A DNA stretch of 51,428 nucleotides from Robiginitomaculum sp. (GTDB lineage Bacteria > Pseudomonadota > Alphaproteobacteria > Caulobacterales > Maricaulaceae), in NCBI GenBank assembly GCA_015485155.1, contig WFUF01000010.1, positions 1 to 51,428 on the forward strand, written 5' to 3'. The position numbers and the translations under genes are program-made. Under the pieces are notes generated by a model. It saw only the letters and a list, made by a program, of their open reading frames with translations, ran no database searches and was not told the DNA's origin. Below are positions 9,104-18,161 of this stretch, piece after piece (position 1 is the first letter of the stretch; each line of letters opens with the position of its first letter).

Positions 9104-9342
9104 CCAGATGCCAAAATGCTTATCCTTGTTTTACCGCATTTTTGGCCGCAAAACCCGTCCTCAAGTAGCCGCTAGGCGATAGGACATTAAAAGAGCTTCC
9201 CACTTTTGCTAAAAATGCAAATCTTTGTTTATCGCATTTTTGGCCGCAAAACCGGTTCCCACTTTTGCTAAAAATGCAAATCTTTGTTTATCGCATTTTT
9301 GGCCGCAAAACCGGTTCCCACTTTTGCTAAAAATGCTCTAGA
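9104..9342. repeat. Array of GCATTTTT-hairpin intergenic repeats, one with a nested palindrome
   Basis: Three imperfect palindromes run between convergent genes. Each begins GCATTTTTGGCCGCAAAA and ends CTTTTGCTAAAAATGC (hairpin 1: 9136-9218; hairpin 2: about 9234-9277; hairpin 3: about 9293-9336), joined by the linker AAATCTTTGTTTATC. A partial right arm at 9115-9120 suggests an earlier copy. The last two units repeat with an exact 59-base period (TTCCC at 9197, 9256 and 9315). Hairpin 1 is longer because a second palindrome with GTCCT/AGGAC ends (9157-9185) sits in its loop. The array ends in TCTAGACC, inside the last codons of phhA. Position between convergent genes would suit a two-way transcription terminator. 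Confidence 0.9.
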
Positions 9343-10228
9343 CCGGTTTAATGCCTTTTTTGCGGCCTCCCGCACGGCCATATTCCTGGGTTCCTCTTGT
9401 ATATACGCGGTCACTTTCCAAAACTGCAGTGGCTGTATAGTCAAAACAAGGGTTTAGTCGTTCATAAAGTGGGCCAAAGTCTGTATCCACAGTGGCCTTG
9501 AACAGTTCATCAAAGGAGGAGATAACAAAATAGCTGGCCTGAAAATCATCAATTTTATAATCAGAGCGCATCAGGCGTTCCAGATCAAAATGAATTCGGT
9601 TTGGTGATCGGGCGTGCAGGGAAAATATTGATTCAGTTCGTGATGACACAATGCCGGCGCCATATATGCGCATTCCCTTTGGTGTGTTGATAAGACCAAA
9701 CTCCACCGTATACCAATACAAGGATGCCAGCGCTTTTAGACGATCATAGCCTGCTGAACGCATGCCGCCTTTGCCATAGGCCTGCATATAATCAGCAAAT
9801 ATTGGATTGGTTAGCATGGGAACATGTCCGAATACGTCATGAAACACATCCGGTTCTTGAATATATTCCAATTGGTCGCGTTTTCTTATGAAGTTTCCTG
9901 CCGGGAATCTGCGATTGGCCAAATGCTCAAAAAATACATCATCTGGTACCAGACAAGGAACAGCCACCACTTCCCAACCGGTAAGTTTTTTTAGCTTCTT
10001 GCTTATTTTGGCAAAATCAGGAATGCCGCCGGATCCAAGGTCAAGAGCATCAAGGCCATCCATAAACTCGTCGCAGGCTAATCCAGGCAGACAGGACAAT
10101 TGTTCCTTATACAAAATATCCCATGTCCCGTGCTCTTCATCCGTATAGGCGTCCCAATTTTGATCAATTGTAAAATCATCAGCAACTTCGGCGGTTCTTG
10201 GGTCTGCGTATATGTTATCCGGATCCAT
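9338..10228 (-). CDS. phhA: Phenylalanine 4-monooxygenase
   Basis: Iron- and tetrahydropterin-dependent enzyme that hydroxylates phenylalanine to tyrosine, the entry step of phenylalanine catabolism. The 296-residue monofunctional form fits bacterial PhhA. Iron ligands are visible as H130 and H135 in FHDVFGHVP and E176 in YWYTVEFGL; SRTESIFSL and the C-terminal aromatic hydroxylase core follow. The ATG at 10228 is chosen over an in-frame GTG at 10240 because GGAG lies 6 bases ahead of the ATG. The TAG stop lies at the edge of the downstream repeat (GTC TAG AGC), so the last codons may be repeat-derived. No pterin-4a-carbinolamine dehydratase gene is adjacent. Confidence 0.95.
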   Translation of the reverse strand: MDPDNIYADPRTAEVADDFTIDQNWDAYTDEEHGTWDILYKEQLSCLPGLACDEFMDGLDALDLGSGGIPDFAKISKKLKKLTGWEVVAVPCLVPDDVFFEHLANRRFPAGNFIRKRDQLEYIQEPDVFHDVFGHVPMLTNPIFADYMQAYGKGGMRSAGYDRLKALASLYWYTVEFGLINTPKGMRIYGAGIVSSRTESIFSLHARSPNRIHFDLERLMRSDYKIDDFQASYFVISSFDELFKATVDTDFGPLYERLNPCFDYTATAVLESDRVYTRGTQEYGRAGGRKKGIKPV

Positions 10229-10368
10229 TTCTTGCTCCACAGATATTAGTGATCAGGCTTTCTAACGGACTTTTTCATAAATAGGAAACGACGAATAGTC
10301 GCAGATGCAGTTATTCAAAAAGGAATTTTGCTTTTTTTGAAAATAGGGATAAGGTTTTTCTGAATGCA

Positions 10369-10392
10369 TCATCATTTTACGAAGAATGATGA
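10369..10392. other. Hairpin in the phhA / phosphatase intergenic region
   Basis: Perfect 8-bp arms TCATCATT / AATGATGA with an 8-base loop, in the 234-base gap between the divergent phhA and Ppx/GppA genes. There is no T-tract, so it is not a clear terminator; it may be an operator or leader hairpin. The rest of the gap is AT-rich with no further recognisable signal. Confidence 0.35.
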
Positions 10393-10462
10393 CAAGGTTT
10401 AGGGATCAGGCCCCGGAAACTTGTGTGGTTATGTGGCTTGAATGTCCTTGAAGGGAAAACAG

Positions 10463-11554
10463 ATGGCTGACGGCGAAAGTCCGTCTTTGCCACAGCGTAA
10501 TCGTAAAAAACGCTGGCAAAGAAGTGGGCTATCCGGTGCGCGCTCGAAGAAGTTATACGGTGCACTTGACTTGGGAACCAATAATTGCCGCCTGTTAATA
10601 GCTACGCCATCTGCTAACGGGTTTGCGGTGACAGACGGCTTTTCGCGAATTGTTCGGCTGGGTGAGGGGCTGGATAAAAGTGGAGTGCTAAGTGATGCGG
10701 CCATGGAGCGAACATTGGACGCACTGAAAGTTTGCGCTCACAAGTTGGGTAAGTCTCGCGTCAAACGAGTTAGGGCAGTGGCAACACAAGCTTGTCGGCA
10801 GGCTGAAAATGGTGTGGAGTTTGTGAAAAGAGTCCAGGCTGAGATAGGTATTTCCTTAAAAATCATTTCGACCGAGGATGAGGCTCGTCTGGCCTTGCAG
10901 GGGTGTCAGGACCTTATTGACCGCTCGTGTGATGCGGCATTGGTGTTGGATATTGGAGGGGGTTCCACAGAAATATCCTGGGTGCGTGTACATAAACCAA
11001 ACGGAAAAAAACACAATGCTAGAGCGATTTCCAAACTGCACTCATGGGTTTCTTTGAATTTGGGGGTTGTCACCCTGGCCGAGCGCTTTCCCGAGCATGA
11101 AGACAAAGAGCTTTGGTTTAATGAGATGAAGGAGCATGCGCGCAGGCAGGTTGCAAATTTTACGGGAGCTGATGAATTCAGGGAAATGTTTACCAATGGC
11201 AATACTCATTATGTGGGAACGTCGGGGGCTGTTACCTCATTGGCCGGAGTTCATTTGCGCCTTCCCAGATATATCCGCTCCAAGGTTGATGGTATATGGC
11301 TAAGCCAGGCTGATACAAAAGCCGCAGCAGATAGGCTGCTAGGTAAAACTTCCGCGCAGCGTGCCGCAGAGCCATGCATTGGTGTCGAGCGCGCTGATAT
11401 GGTAATGGCAGGATGCGCTATTTTACAGGCGGTGCAACAAGAATGGCCCAGTTCAAGGATCAGGGTCGCGGATCGTGGATTGCGCGAGGGTCTGTTATTG
11501 TCAATGATAACGGCAGACCTCAAAAGACGCGGGCCCCGTGGCCGCAGGAGATAG
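10463..11554 (+). CDS. Ppx/GppA-family phosphatase
   Basis: ASKHA-fold exopolyphosphatase / pppGpp phosphohydrolase family, short form of about 363 residues without a C-terminal HD domain. Visible motifs are phosphate-1 LYGALDLGTNNCRLL, SRIVRLGEGL, VATQACRQAENG, the STEDEARLA catalytic Glu segment and phosphate-2 LVLDIGGGSTEI, then GTSGAVTSLAGV. The ATG at 10463 is preferred over one at 10442 because GAAGGGA ends 6 bases before it. The N-terminal 25 residues are very basic (RNRKKRWQRS). The gene is 4 bases ahead of rlmE; a Ppx/GppA-rlmE pairing suggests shared expression linked to ribosome status. Whether polyphosphate or pppGpp is the main substrate cannot be told from sequence. Confidence 0.92.
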   Translation: MADGESPSLPQRNRKKRWQRSGLSGARSKKLYGALDLGTNNCRLLIATPSANGFAVTDGFSRIVRLGEGLDKSGVLSDAAMERTLDALKVCAHKLGKSRVKRVRAVATQACRQAENGVEFVKRVQAEIGISLKIISTEDEARLALQGCQDLIDRSCDAALVLDIGGGSTEISWVRVHKPNGKKHNARAISKLHSWVSLNLGVVTLAERFPEHEDKELWFNEMKEHARRQVANFTGADEFREMFTNGNTHYVGTSGAVTSLAGVHLRLPRYIRSKVDGIWLSQADTKAAADRLLGKTSAQRAAEPCIGVERADMVMAGCAILQAVQQEWPSSRIRVADRGLREGLLLSMITADLKRRGPRGRRR

Positions 11555-11558
11555 TTAA

Positions 11559-12272
11559 ATGAGCAGAGACGGGGATATCAGGCGCTGGAAGGGTAAGTCT
11601 GAGGCCACTGGCGGGGGCAAGCGACGCAAACTGACCCGGAGGGTAAAAACCTCACGTGGCCGTAAAATTTCATCGGTACGCTGGCTACAGCGGCAAATAA
11701 ATGATGTTTATGTGCAACGCGCCAAAGCAGAAGGCTATCGAGGCCGCGCGGCGTATAAACTTATCGAGCTGGATGAGCGTTTTTCGCTAATCCGGCGCGG
11801 CTCGCTGGTTGTGGATCTGGGTGCTGCGCCAGGCGGATGGTCACAAGTTGCCGTGGCAAGAGGTGCAGGGCGGGTGGTTGGCATTGATCTGCTGGAGATT
11901 GATCCTCTTAAAGGGGCTGAGTTCCTGCAGATGGACTTTACCGATGATGCTGCTCCAATGGCTGTGCGCGCGTTATTACAAGGCCCACCTGATCTGGTAA
12001 TGTCGGATATGGCAGCGAATACTACCGGGCACCCGGCAACTGATCATTTGCGCATTGTGGCTTTGGTTGAGATGGCGGCTGAATTTGCTATTGAGACCCT
12101 TGCGCCCGGTGGCAAATTTGTAGCCAAGGTATTTCAGGGCGGCTCCGAGAGCAGATTGTTAAAAACCCTAAAGGCTAATTTTGGCAGTGTCCGGCATTTC
12201 AAGCCTGACGCCAGCAGGGCAATGAGCGCTGAAACCTATGTGATTGCCCGTGAGCTTCGCAAAAGAACTTAA
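11559..12272 (+). CDS. rlmE: 23S rRNA (uridine-2552-2'-O)-methyltransferase
   Basis: FtsJ/RrmJ-family SAM-dependent enzyme that 2'-O-methylates U2552 in the ribosomal A loop during late 50S assembly. The 237-residue protein has the K-D-K-E catalytic tetrad: K67 (RAAYKLIELDE), D150 (MSDMAANTTG), K190 (GGKFVAKVFQGG) and E225 (SAETYVIA). The SAM-binding motif VVDLGAAPGGWSQ is intact. A basic N-terminal extension of about 40 residues (KRRKLTRRVKTSRGRK) precedes the core and likely binds rRNA. AGGAG lies shortly before the ATG. It ends 14 bases from convergent motB with no terminator visible between. Confidence 0.95.
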   Translation: MSRDGDIRRWKGKSEATGGGKRRKLTRRVKTSRGRKISSVRWLQRQINDVYVQRAKAEGYRGRAAYKLIELDERFSLIRRGSLVVDLGAAPGGWSQVAVARGAGRVVGIDLLEIDPLKGAEFLQMDFTDDAAPMAVRALLQGPPDLVMSDMAANTTGHPATDHLRIVALVEMAAEFAIETLAPGGKFVAKVFQGGSESRLLKTLKANFGSVRHFKPDASRAMSAETYVIARELRKRT

Positions 12273-12286
12273 AACCAGCGTTTGTC

Positions 12287-13183
12287 TTATAAGCGGTGCC
12301 CCGGCGGCAGTGGTGGAGCCTCGCGCAGTAACACGATCGAGATCCGGCGATTGCCGGCCATAAATGGATCATCAGGGTATAAGGGTTCGGATCCAGCCTT
12401 GCCAATGACCGAGAATATACGATTGGCAGGAACCTGATTGTCCCTAAGTATTTTTCGGGCAGCGTCTGCCCTGCCAAAGGATAAATTCCAATTGCTTTCA
12501 TTATTGCTGCTGGTTGGGGCCGAGTCTGTATGACCTGAAATAGTAATCCGGTTGGGAAGATTATTGATAATCTGAGCAACTGCTCTTAGCAGGGCAACGG
12601 TTCTGGGCTTGGGTTTTGTTGAGCCGGATTCAAACATTGAAAGCCCTTCCTGATCAACAATCTGGATACGTAACCCCTCAGGGGTTTGATCAATCTGCAA
12701 TGATTTTGACAACTCCGCCAGTTCAGGCAAATCCTGCATGGCTTGACGCAAGGATTCAGCGGCGCTTTGAAAGGCCATTGTTTCGCGGCGTGACAGGGCT
12801 TCATCCAAAGCTGATTCGGAAATTTCAGGTTCACTGTTTTCGTCGCTACTGCTTCCCTTTGATGGATCGGTAAATGTGGTGGGTTCAGGCTTGGTATTGC
12901 GTTTTCCATCAGCACCGCTTGATTTTGCGCCGTCTTCGCCAATCTGGGTGCCGCCCAGCACTCCGCCTGAGCCACTGGTTGCTTTTGATGTGCTGGCCGG
13001 AGCAAAGTAATCTGCCACGCCCATTTTTTGTTCTGGCGAGGTCATATTTATCAACCACATCAACAAGAAAAAAGCCATCATTGCGGTGACAAAGTCTGCA
13101 TAGGCCACCTTCCATGCACCACCATGGTGCCCGCCGGACACCTTGATAACCTTTTTGATGATAATAGGCCGATCACCCGTCAT
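12287..13183 (-). CDS. motB: Flagellar motor stator protein MotB
   Basis: The 298-residue protein has a basic N-terminus, one transmembrane helix (about 28-45, YADFVTAMMAFFLLMWLI) with the proton-binding D30, a plug/linker rich in Ser, Gly and acidic residues (about 60-125), and a C-terminal OmpA-like peptidoglycan-binding domain (ISGHTDSAP; NLSFGRADAARKIL; NRRISIVLL). It anchors the MotAB proton channel to the cell wall. motA is not adjacent; the two stator genes are also separated in Caulobacter. Lies 122 bases downstream of the penicillin acylase-like gene on the same strand, too far to claim an operon. Confidence 0.93.
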   Translation of the reverse strand: MTGDRPIIIKKVIKVSGGHHGGAWKVAYADFVTAMMAFFLLMWLINMTSPEQKMGVADYFAPASTSKATSGSGGVLGGTQIGEDGAKSSGADGKRNTKPEPTTFTDPSKGSSSDENSEPEISESALDEALSRRETMAFQSAAESLRQAMQDLPELAELSKSLQIDQTPEGLRIQIVDQEGLSMFESGSTKPKPRTVALLRAVAQIINNLPNRITISGHTDSAPTSSNNESNWNLSFGRADAARKILRDNQVPANRIFSVIGKAGSEPLYPDDPFMAGNRRISIVLLREAPPLPPGHRL

Positions 13184-13305
13184 TTATTCGCGCCCTTTGC
13201 TTATTCTTGCAGCATTGCGCCATAACTTATCCGATTTTAAGTTAATCGAGAGTTTAGTAATTATATTTTTCAGGCTGTCTGGCGGCTCTGTGTTTTTTTA
13301 GATTT

Positions 13306-15639
13306 TCATTTATCCATTGCTTTGGGCAGCAGGATTAAAGTGGAGCTGTTAGGTGGTGGGGATTGCGGGTTCCAATCGGAACGGATTTCAACAAAATCTC
13401 CATTGGCCCAAGCCTGTGCCAGGTCGCGATAATGCGGCGACATTACATTTCCCGATTGCCCCGGCCCATGCATAAACAAGGAGCTATCAAGATCGGAAAA
13501 ATCATAAATTGCCCGCATGCTTGGCCCCCATAACACATCAAAATTCCCCGAAGCAAAAGACGAATGCGCGACATTGATGGTTGAAGCATCTCCACCCACG
13601 GGAACCTGTACTGAAAAAAAACTGCGCAAGGGGGTTTTATCAAAAAGCGGATGGGCGAAGTTGGCCTTGTGAACCTCCCCCCATTTCAAATCTGCAATCG
13701 GGGTTTTTCCTGATTTTGATAATTGTGCATATACCTGATCCAGTGATTTTGCCGCTATTTGCCTGCAATTTTCCATTTCACTGGTGTTGATGTCGTCGCA
13801 CCAACTGGCAGCTACTCCTTTTAGCACGCTTTCGACAAATTCCCTGCGTGGCGACCAGAAGCGCTCAAAATCCTCGCCAAGATCATCTTGATACAGATTT
13901 TTGGTGAAGGCGCGCATCCACATTGAATAAACCAGACCTTCAGGACGATCAGCCGCCAGATTGCCATCCCATGCACTTAGCATGACACGTAATTCCTTCC
14001 CGCCATCTGTTAGCGGGCTGGAGGCCGAAATAAGTGCAATGGACTGCCGTGCAAGATCAGAAACCGTATCCATTTGCATGCGTGAAAATGACCTGCGGTC
14101 ATGAAGTTCAGTTTGCTCAAGCAATTCAACGATACGCTTGATACGGCTAAATCCGTACCATGATCCGGTCAGGAAATGCGGATAGCTATCGGGAACAATC
14201 TTGTTGTTTGCCGAGGCATAATAATGCCGATCCGGGTTTTTTGACCTTGGCAGCTCCGAATAGGGAATTTCACCAACCCAATTGCCATTATTATCACGCA
14301 CCGGAATTCTGGCCGGGGCAATAAAACCAATGGTGCCTGTAGTGTCCGCAAAGACCATGTTTTGCTGGGGCATTTTATACCTTTGCAGCTCATTTTCAAA
14401 ATCCTCAAAGGTTTTGGCGGTAAGCAGAGAAATACCCAAATCCCCAGTAGTGTCATCTCCATCATCCAGCGTGCTTTGGATAATTACTGCTTCTTCATGT
14501 TTGGCGATTTTTGCAGCACTAAACCATTTTGGATCTAAAACCGGCCCTTGTTCTGTGCGCAGGATGTCAATGGTTTTATCCTCACTACCGCGTATTTTAA
14601 TAACGGTCTGTTCCGTTGTCGTGATCAATTTATCTTTTGGGTAGACGAACAAGTCTGCGGTATCGGGGCCGGTATTGGTAAACCCCCATGCGGCATGAGA
14701 GTTTCGTCCCAGTGTTATGAACGGGGTTCCAGGAAGACTTGCCCCCAGCACCATTTCATCTGCCGCTTGCAGCCGGGCAAAATACCAGACACCCGGTGTG
14801 CTTAGAGCCAGATGCGGATCATTGGCCAGTAACGGCTTGCCATTGGCAGTCAGGTTTCCATCAACAACCCAATTGTTAGACCCTTGTTTAAGCTCGCCAG
14901 TGGGCGAAGAAAACTCAGTTGGCGCAGATTGGTTCTGAACCGGGGGCGGCTGGGCAAGTCCCAAATCGGCTTCGCTTAGTGTAATTGGAGCATCATCAGG
15001 ATATGGAGCCAGAAATTGCGCAGTTCGCTCCGGGCCAAGAATATCAAGTAATTTAATGCGAGATGGTTCATTAAACGCATCCCCAGAGAGACCATATGCC
15101 ATCATTTTTAATACGGCTACGCTATCTTGAGCGCGCCACGGCTCAGGTTTCTTTAGCAACAGGATATATTCAGGCGGCGGAGTATATCCTGAGGCGGTGA
15201 TGATGGAATTAACCCCATTTGCATAAGAACGAAATGCAGCCTTGGTTTCATCGGTCAAATGCTCAAATGATTGATCGGCTGCCGCGCCCAGACCCAATAC
15301 CCGCATTTGCACATCAGAGTGCAAAGTTACCTTGCCGATAAGTTCAGAAAGCCTGCCATAGGCGGCGCGCCTGGATAAATCCATCTGAAACATGCGATCC
15401 TGAGCATGGGCAACGCCCATTGCAAAAAATAGATCATGCCGCGAATTTGCAAAAATGTGCGGAATGCCAACCCGGTCGCGAATTATGCTTACCTGATCCT
15501 GAATGCCGGGCAGTATCAGTTTTCCTGTTGTTTGCGGAAGCGATTTGTTAAACTGCCAAAACAAATATCCCATTACGACAAGGATAATTGCTATGACCAA
15601 AATTAACAAACGTAACAACCACTTAGTAAATGTCTTCAT
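13306..15639 (-). CDS. Penicillin acylase family (Ntn-hydrolase) protein
   Basis: About 777 residues, membrane-anchored at the N-terminus by a hydrophobic helix (LLRLLILVIAIILVVMGYLF). The segment RDRVGIPHIFANSRHD and FFAMGVAHAQDRMFQMDLSRR are typical of the alpha subunit; the new N-terminal nucleophile is the Ser of QGSNNWVVDG (about S254), after which autocleavage gives the beta subunit, followed by the oxyanion region ANDPHLALSTPGVWY. The family hydrolyses amide bonds of beta-lactams, acyl-homoserine lactones or other N-acyl compounds; the substrate is unknown. The ATG at 15639 is chosen over a GTG at 15657 because AGGGA precedes it. Divergent from the MATE gene across about 195 bases. Confidence 0.9.
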   Translation of the reverse strand: MKTFTKWLLRLLILVIAIILVVMGYLFWQFNKSLPQTTGKLILPGIQDQVSIIRDRVGIPHIFANSRHDLFFAMGVAHAQDRMFQMDLSRRAAYGRLSELIGKVTLHSDVQMRVLGLGAAADQSFEHLTDETKAAFRSYANGVNSIITASGYTPPPEYILLLKKPEPWRAQDSVAVLKMMAYGLSGDAFNEPSRIKLLDILGPERTAQFLAPYPDDAPITLSEADLGLAQPPPVQNQSAPTEFSSPTGELKQGSNNWVVDGNLTANGKPLLANDPHLALSTPGVWYFARLQAADEMVLGASLPGTPFITLGRNSHAAWGFTNTGPDTADLFVYPKDKLITTTEQTVIKIRGSEDKTIDILRTEQGPVLDPKWFSAAKIAKHEEAVIIQSTLDDGDDTTGDLGISLLTAKTFEDFENELQRYKMPQQNMVFADTTGTIGFIAPARIPVRDNNGNWVGEIPYSELPRSKNPDRHYYASANNKIVPDSYPHFLTGSWYGFSRIKRIVELLEQTELHDRRSFSRMQMDTVSDLARQSIALISASSPLTDGGKELRVMLSAWDGNLAADRPEGLVYSMWMRAFTKNLYQDDLGEDFERFWSPRREFVESVLKGVAASWCDDINTSEMENCRQIAAKSLDQVYAQLSKSGKTPIADLKWGEVHKANFAHPLFDKTPLRSFFSVQVPVGGDASTINVAHSSFASGNFDVLWGPSMRAIYDFSDLDSSLFMHGPGQSGNVMSPHYRDLAQAWANGDFVEIRSDWNPQSPPPNSSTLILLPKAMDK

Positions 15640-15834
15640 AACCGATATATCCCTCACATATAAAATGTGATCAAAAGCGTATGGAGTATGTCATATTTGT
15701 GACAGAAGCATTTTAGTGATGCAAGCCTCCTTGAGTTTTGGGCCTTGGCCCAGCACACTATGGCTGAAATGTAATGCAGTTCTGCATCATTTATATCTTG
15801 CCATTGGCTGTATAGTTCCGTATCGCCCCTTGCG

Positions 15835-17223
15835 ATGACATTTGCACCTAAATCCACCAAGAGCAGAGCCAAGCTGACCGAAGGGTCGGTATTGAACCAT
15901 TTGTTGCGCCTTGGCATTCCAATGTCGATTGGCATTTTTGCTGTGATGTCAGCCTCGGTAGTAGATACGTTTTATGTCTCACGTCTGGGCACTACGCCAT
16001 TGGCTGCAGTTTCTTTTAGTGTGCCTTTGTTGTTTGTCCTGCAAAGTCTCTCTGTGGGACTGGGGGCCGGTGCCGCATCAGTGGTGGCGCGGGCTGCTGG
16101 TGGTGGTGACCATGATCGCCTAAGTCGCCAAACTACAGATTCTATCCTGCTGGCTGTGTTGATCGTAACAGTATTTGCCACCGTTGGTTTTTTCAGCTTT
16201 GAGGCAATTTTACGGTTTGCCGGAGCGTCTGATGATCTGATGCCGGACATTCGCGCCTATTTGCATATTTCCTTTATAGGTTCAGCCTTTATTGTCGGGC
16301 CGATGGTTGGTGGCAATATTCTCAGGGCTCTTGGTGATGCCAGAGTGCCGGGCATGACCATGGTTGCCGGAGCCATTATTAACTTGATTCTTGATCCGTT
16401 TCTTATCTTTGGAATTGGGCCTTTCCCGCGCATGGAAGTTGCGGGTGCGGCATTGGCAACGGTATTATCAAACGTATTTGCGATAGTGGTTATGGGCTGG
16501 TATCTGGTACACCGTGAGCGCCTGATCACACTGCATCTGGCCCCGTGGCATGAACTGGCCCATTCATGGTGGCAGGTGTTGCGAGTAGGTATTCCAGCAA
16601 CCGCCACCAATATTGCCAATCCGATCACAATATTTGTTGTAACAGCCGCATTTGCCACTTTTGGTGATGCCGCTGTTGCCGGTATTGGTGTTGCAGGCAG
16701 GATTGAGTTTTTGTTTGCAATTCCCTTATTGGCCCTGTCGGCGTCTATTGGCCCAATTACCGGTCAAAACGGTGGTGCGGGCCTGCATGACCGTGTGCGA
16801 GAAGCATTTCGGGCTTCTTTTATGGTCTCGGCGATCTGGGCCAGCGGCACCGGTATTATTCTGCTATTGTTAAGTGGCACGATTGCCCGGCTGTTCTCTG
16901 CTGATCCGGCAGTACAACAGGTAATAGAGCTGCACCTGTCAATAGTTCCATTAACCGCTATGGGTTATGGCATTGTAATTTCAGCCGCTGCTGGGTTTAA
17001 TGCGCTGGGCAGGCCTCTTCCTGGCATGTTGATGACCTTTGGCAGGTCTTTTGTGTTAATTGGGATAGGTGTCTGGATAGGACGTTATTTTTACGGCATT
17101 CCTGGCATTATTATTTCACTGGCTTTGGCCAATATAATTTCCGGATCCCTTGTGTTCTTCTGGATGCGCAATGCCAATATGGATGCTGCCGATAGCACAA
17201 GATCAGCTCCCATTGCCAAATAA
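15835..17223 (+). CDS. MATE-family multidrug/Na+ (H+) antiporter
   Basis: 462 residues with about 12 predicted transmembrane helices in two MatE repeats (about 20-180 and 245-410). Family features include the start LGIPMSIGIFAVMSASVVDTFYVSRLG and the matching second-half VGIPATATNIANPITIFV. MATE proteins export cationic drugs and metabolites in exchange for Na+ or protons. Substrate cannot be inferred. The ribosome site before the ATG is poor. Ends just before an intergenic hairpin repeat shared with the convergent methyltransferase gene. Confidence 0.9.
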   Translation: MTFAPKSTKSRAKLTEGSVLNHLLRLGIPMSIGIFAVMSASVVDTFYVSRLGTTPLAAVSFSVPLLFVLQSLSVGLGAGAASVVARAAGGGDHDRLSRQTTDSILLAVLIVTVFATVGFFSFEAILRFAGASDDLMPDIRAYLHISFIGSAFIVGPMVGGNILRALGDARVPGMTMVAGAIINLILDPFLIFGIGPFPRMEVAGAALATVLSNVFAIVVMGWYLVHRERLITLHLAPWHELAHSWWQVLRVGIPATATNIANPITIFVVTAAFATFGDAAVAGIGVAGRIEFLFAIPLLALSASIGPITGQNGGAGLHDRVREAFRASFMVSAIWASGTGIILLLLSGTIARLFSADPAVQQVIELHLSIVPLTAMGYGIVISAAAGFNALGRPLPGMLMTFGRSFVLIGIGVWIGRYFYGIPGIIISLALANIISGSLVFFWMRNANMDAADSTRSAPIAK

Positions 17224-17228
17224 GTATG

Positions 17229-17316
17229 AGAGCATTTTTGACCGCAAAACCCGCGCTCAAGTAGCGAAGCGGTAGCGCAAGCAAGAGCTTCCCACTTTTG
17301 CTGAAAATGCTCTAGA
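17229..17316. repeat. GCATTTTT-hairpin intergenic repeat with nested GCGCT/AGCGC palindrome
   Basis: A single copy of the family seen at 9104-9342. Outer arms run from GAGCATTTTTGACCGCAAAA (17229 on) to CTTTTGCTGAAAATGCTC (to 17312). The loop contains a 26-base inner palindrome (17253-17278) whose outer stem is GCGCT/AGCGC. The same flank AAGAGCTTCCCACTTTTGCT as in the first locus shows common origin. It lies between convergent genes and runs into the TPMT-like stop codon through TCTAGACC. Confidence 0.9.
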
Positions 17317-17917
17317 CCCTGATCAAAATTCGTCCCAATTCAGTTTTTTGTTCACTGTGAACGGAGGTGATCTGGCCTTCATCCAACCATTGCCAGCGCT
17401 CCTTGTTAAACAGGATCTGCATTTCATCTAAGGGACAGTCAAATGGCGGGCCATCAGGCTCACCCGTTTGCATAAACAAGGCAAATAATTTGCCACCGGG
17501 GCGTAGCCAGCGGTATAATTGCTGCTCATAGCTTGTGCGATACTCAGGCTGCAGGGCGCACAAGCAGGTTTGCTCATATATTGCATCCACTGATTCTTTG
17601 GGCAAATATGTAAGCACATCTGCCTGTTCAAAGTGTAATTTTACCCCGGTTGGTAATTGTTTGAGTTGTCGTTCCTGATGCGCTATGGCACTGGGTGCAA
17701 AATCAAGTCCGATCACTTCAAAGCCAAGTTCTGCCAGGGCAACAGGCTCCGGTGAGCGCCCACAGCCAGGAATGATTATTTTTCCTGCTTGCAAGTGGCC
17801 ACCAGCAAGCCAGTCGTGCAGAGCATCGTTAAGTGTTCCGCGCTCCCAACCGGTCAGTTGTTCGCGATATCGGCTTTCCCATTGCTCGGCATTTACTGGT
17901 TTTTCAAGATTTTTCAT
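17312..17917 (-). CDS. Thiopurine S-methyltransferase (TPMT) family protein
   Basis: 201-residue SAM-dependent methyltransferase. The TPMT-type start EQWESRYREQLTGWERG, motif I KIIIPGCGRSPEPVALAE, the VIGLDFAPSA motif II and FEQADVLTYLP and SVDAIYEQTCLCAL motifs are clear. Bacterial members methylate thiols, selenium or tellurium compounds; physiological substrate here is unknown. The TAG stop overlaps the intergenic repeat border (GTC TAG AGC), exactly as in phhA. Upstream, its start region is divergent from tRNA-Leu. Confidence 0.88.
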   Translation of the reverse strand: MKNLEKPVNAEQWESRYREQLTGWERGTLNDALHDWLAGGHLQAGKIIIPGCGRSPEPVALAELGFEVIGLDFAPSAIAHQERQLKQLPTGVKLHFEQADVLTYLPKESVDAIYEQTCLCALQPEYRTSYEQQLYRWLRPGGKLFALFMQTGEPDGPPFDCPLDEMQILFNKERWQWLDEGQITSVHSEQKTELGRILIRV

Positions 17918-17982
17918 AATTATGCAGTGAAAACATTTGCCAAGCCCCCGTCAAGAGCGCTAAACAGCGCTCACCAAAACGT

Positions 17983-18067
<85 letters not shown>

Positions 18068-18075
18068 GGGGCTTG

Positions 18076-18094
18076 TGGCAGTATGTGCCATTTT
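18076..18094 (+). terminator. Weak intrinsic terminator after tRNA-Leu
   Basis: Short 5-bp stem TGGCA / TGCCA with loop GTATG followed by TTTT, starting 9 bases after the tRNA 3' end. Stem and T-tract are both short, so efficiency is doubtful. Confidence 0.4.
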
Positions 18095-18161
18095 GTGCCT
18101 TAAGTTGGCGGCGCGGGCTGGTGGAGCACGCAAAGGATTTGCGCTTTTGCTTGCAAATACT

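Noticed and set aside
9197-9336. CRISPR-like 59-base period
   Set aside because: Repeat and linker are both identical between copies, and only two to three units exist; it is a tandem of the intergenic hairpin.
14282-14644. 120-codon forward frame inside the penicillin acylase gene
   Set aside because: Antisense shadow of the acylase; Ser/Val-rich with no domain and no ribosome site.
15654-15935. 93-codon reverse frame in the acylase/MATE gap
   Set aside because: Overlaps the MATE start and has no family features; the gap more likely holds divergent promoters.
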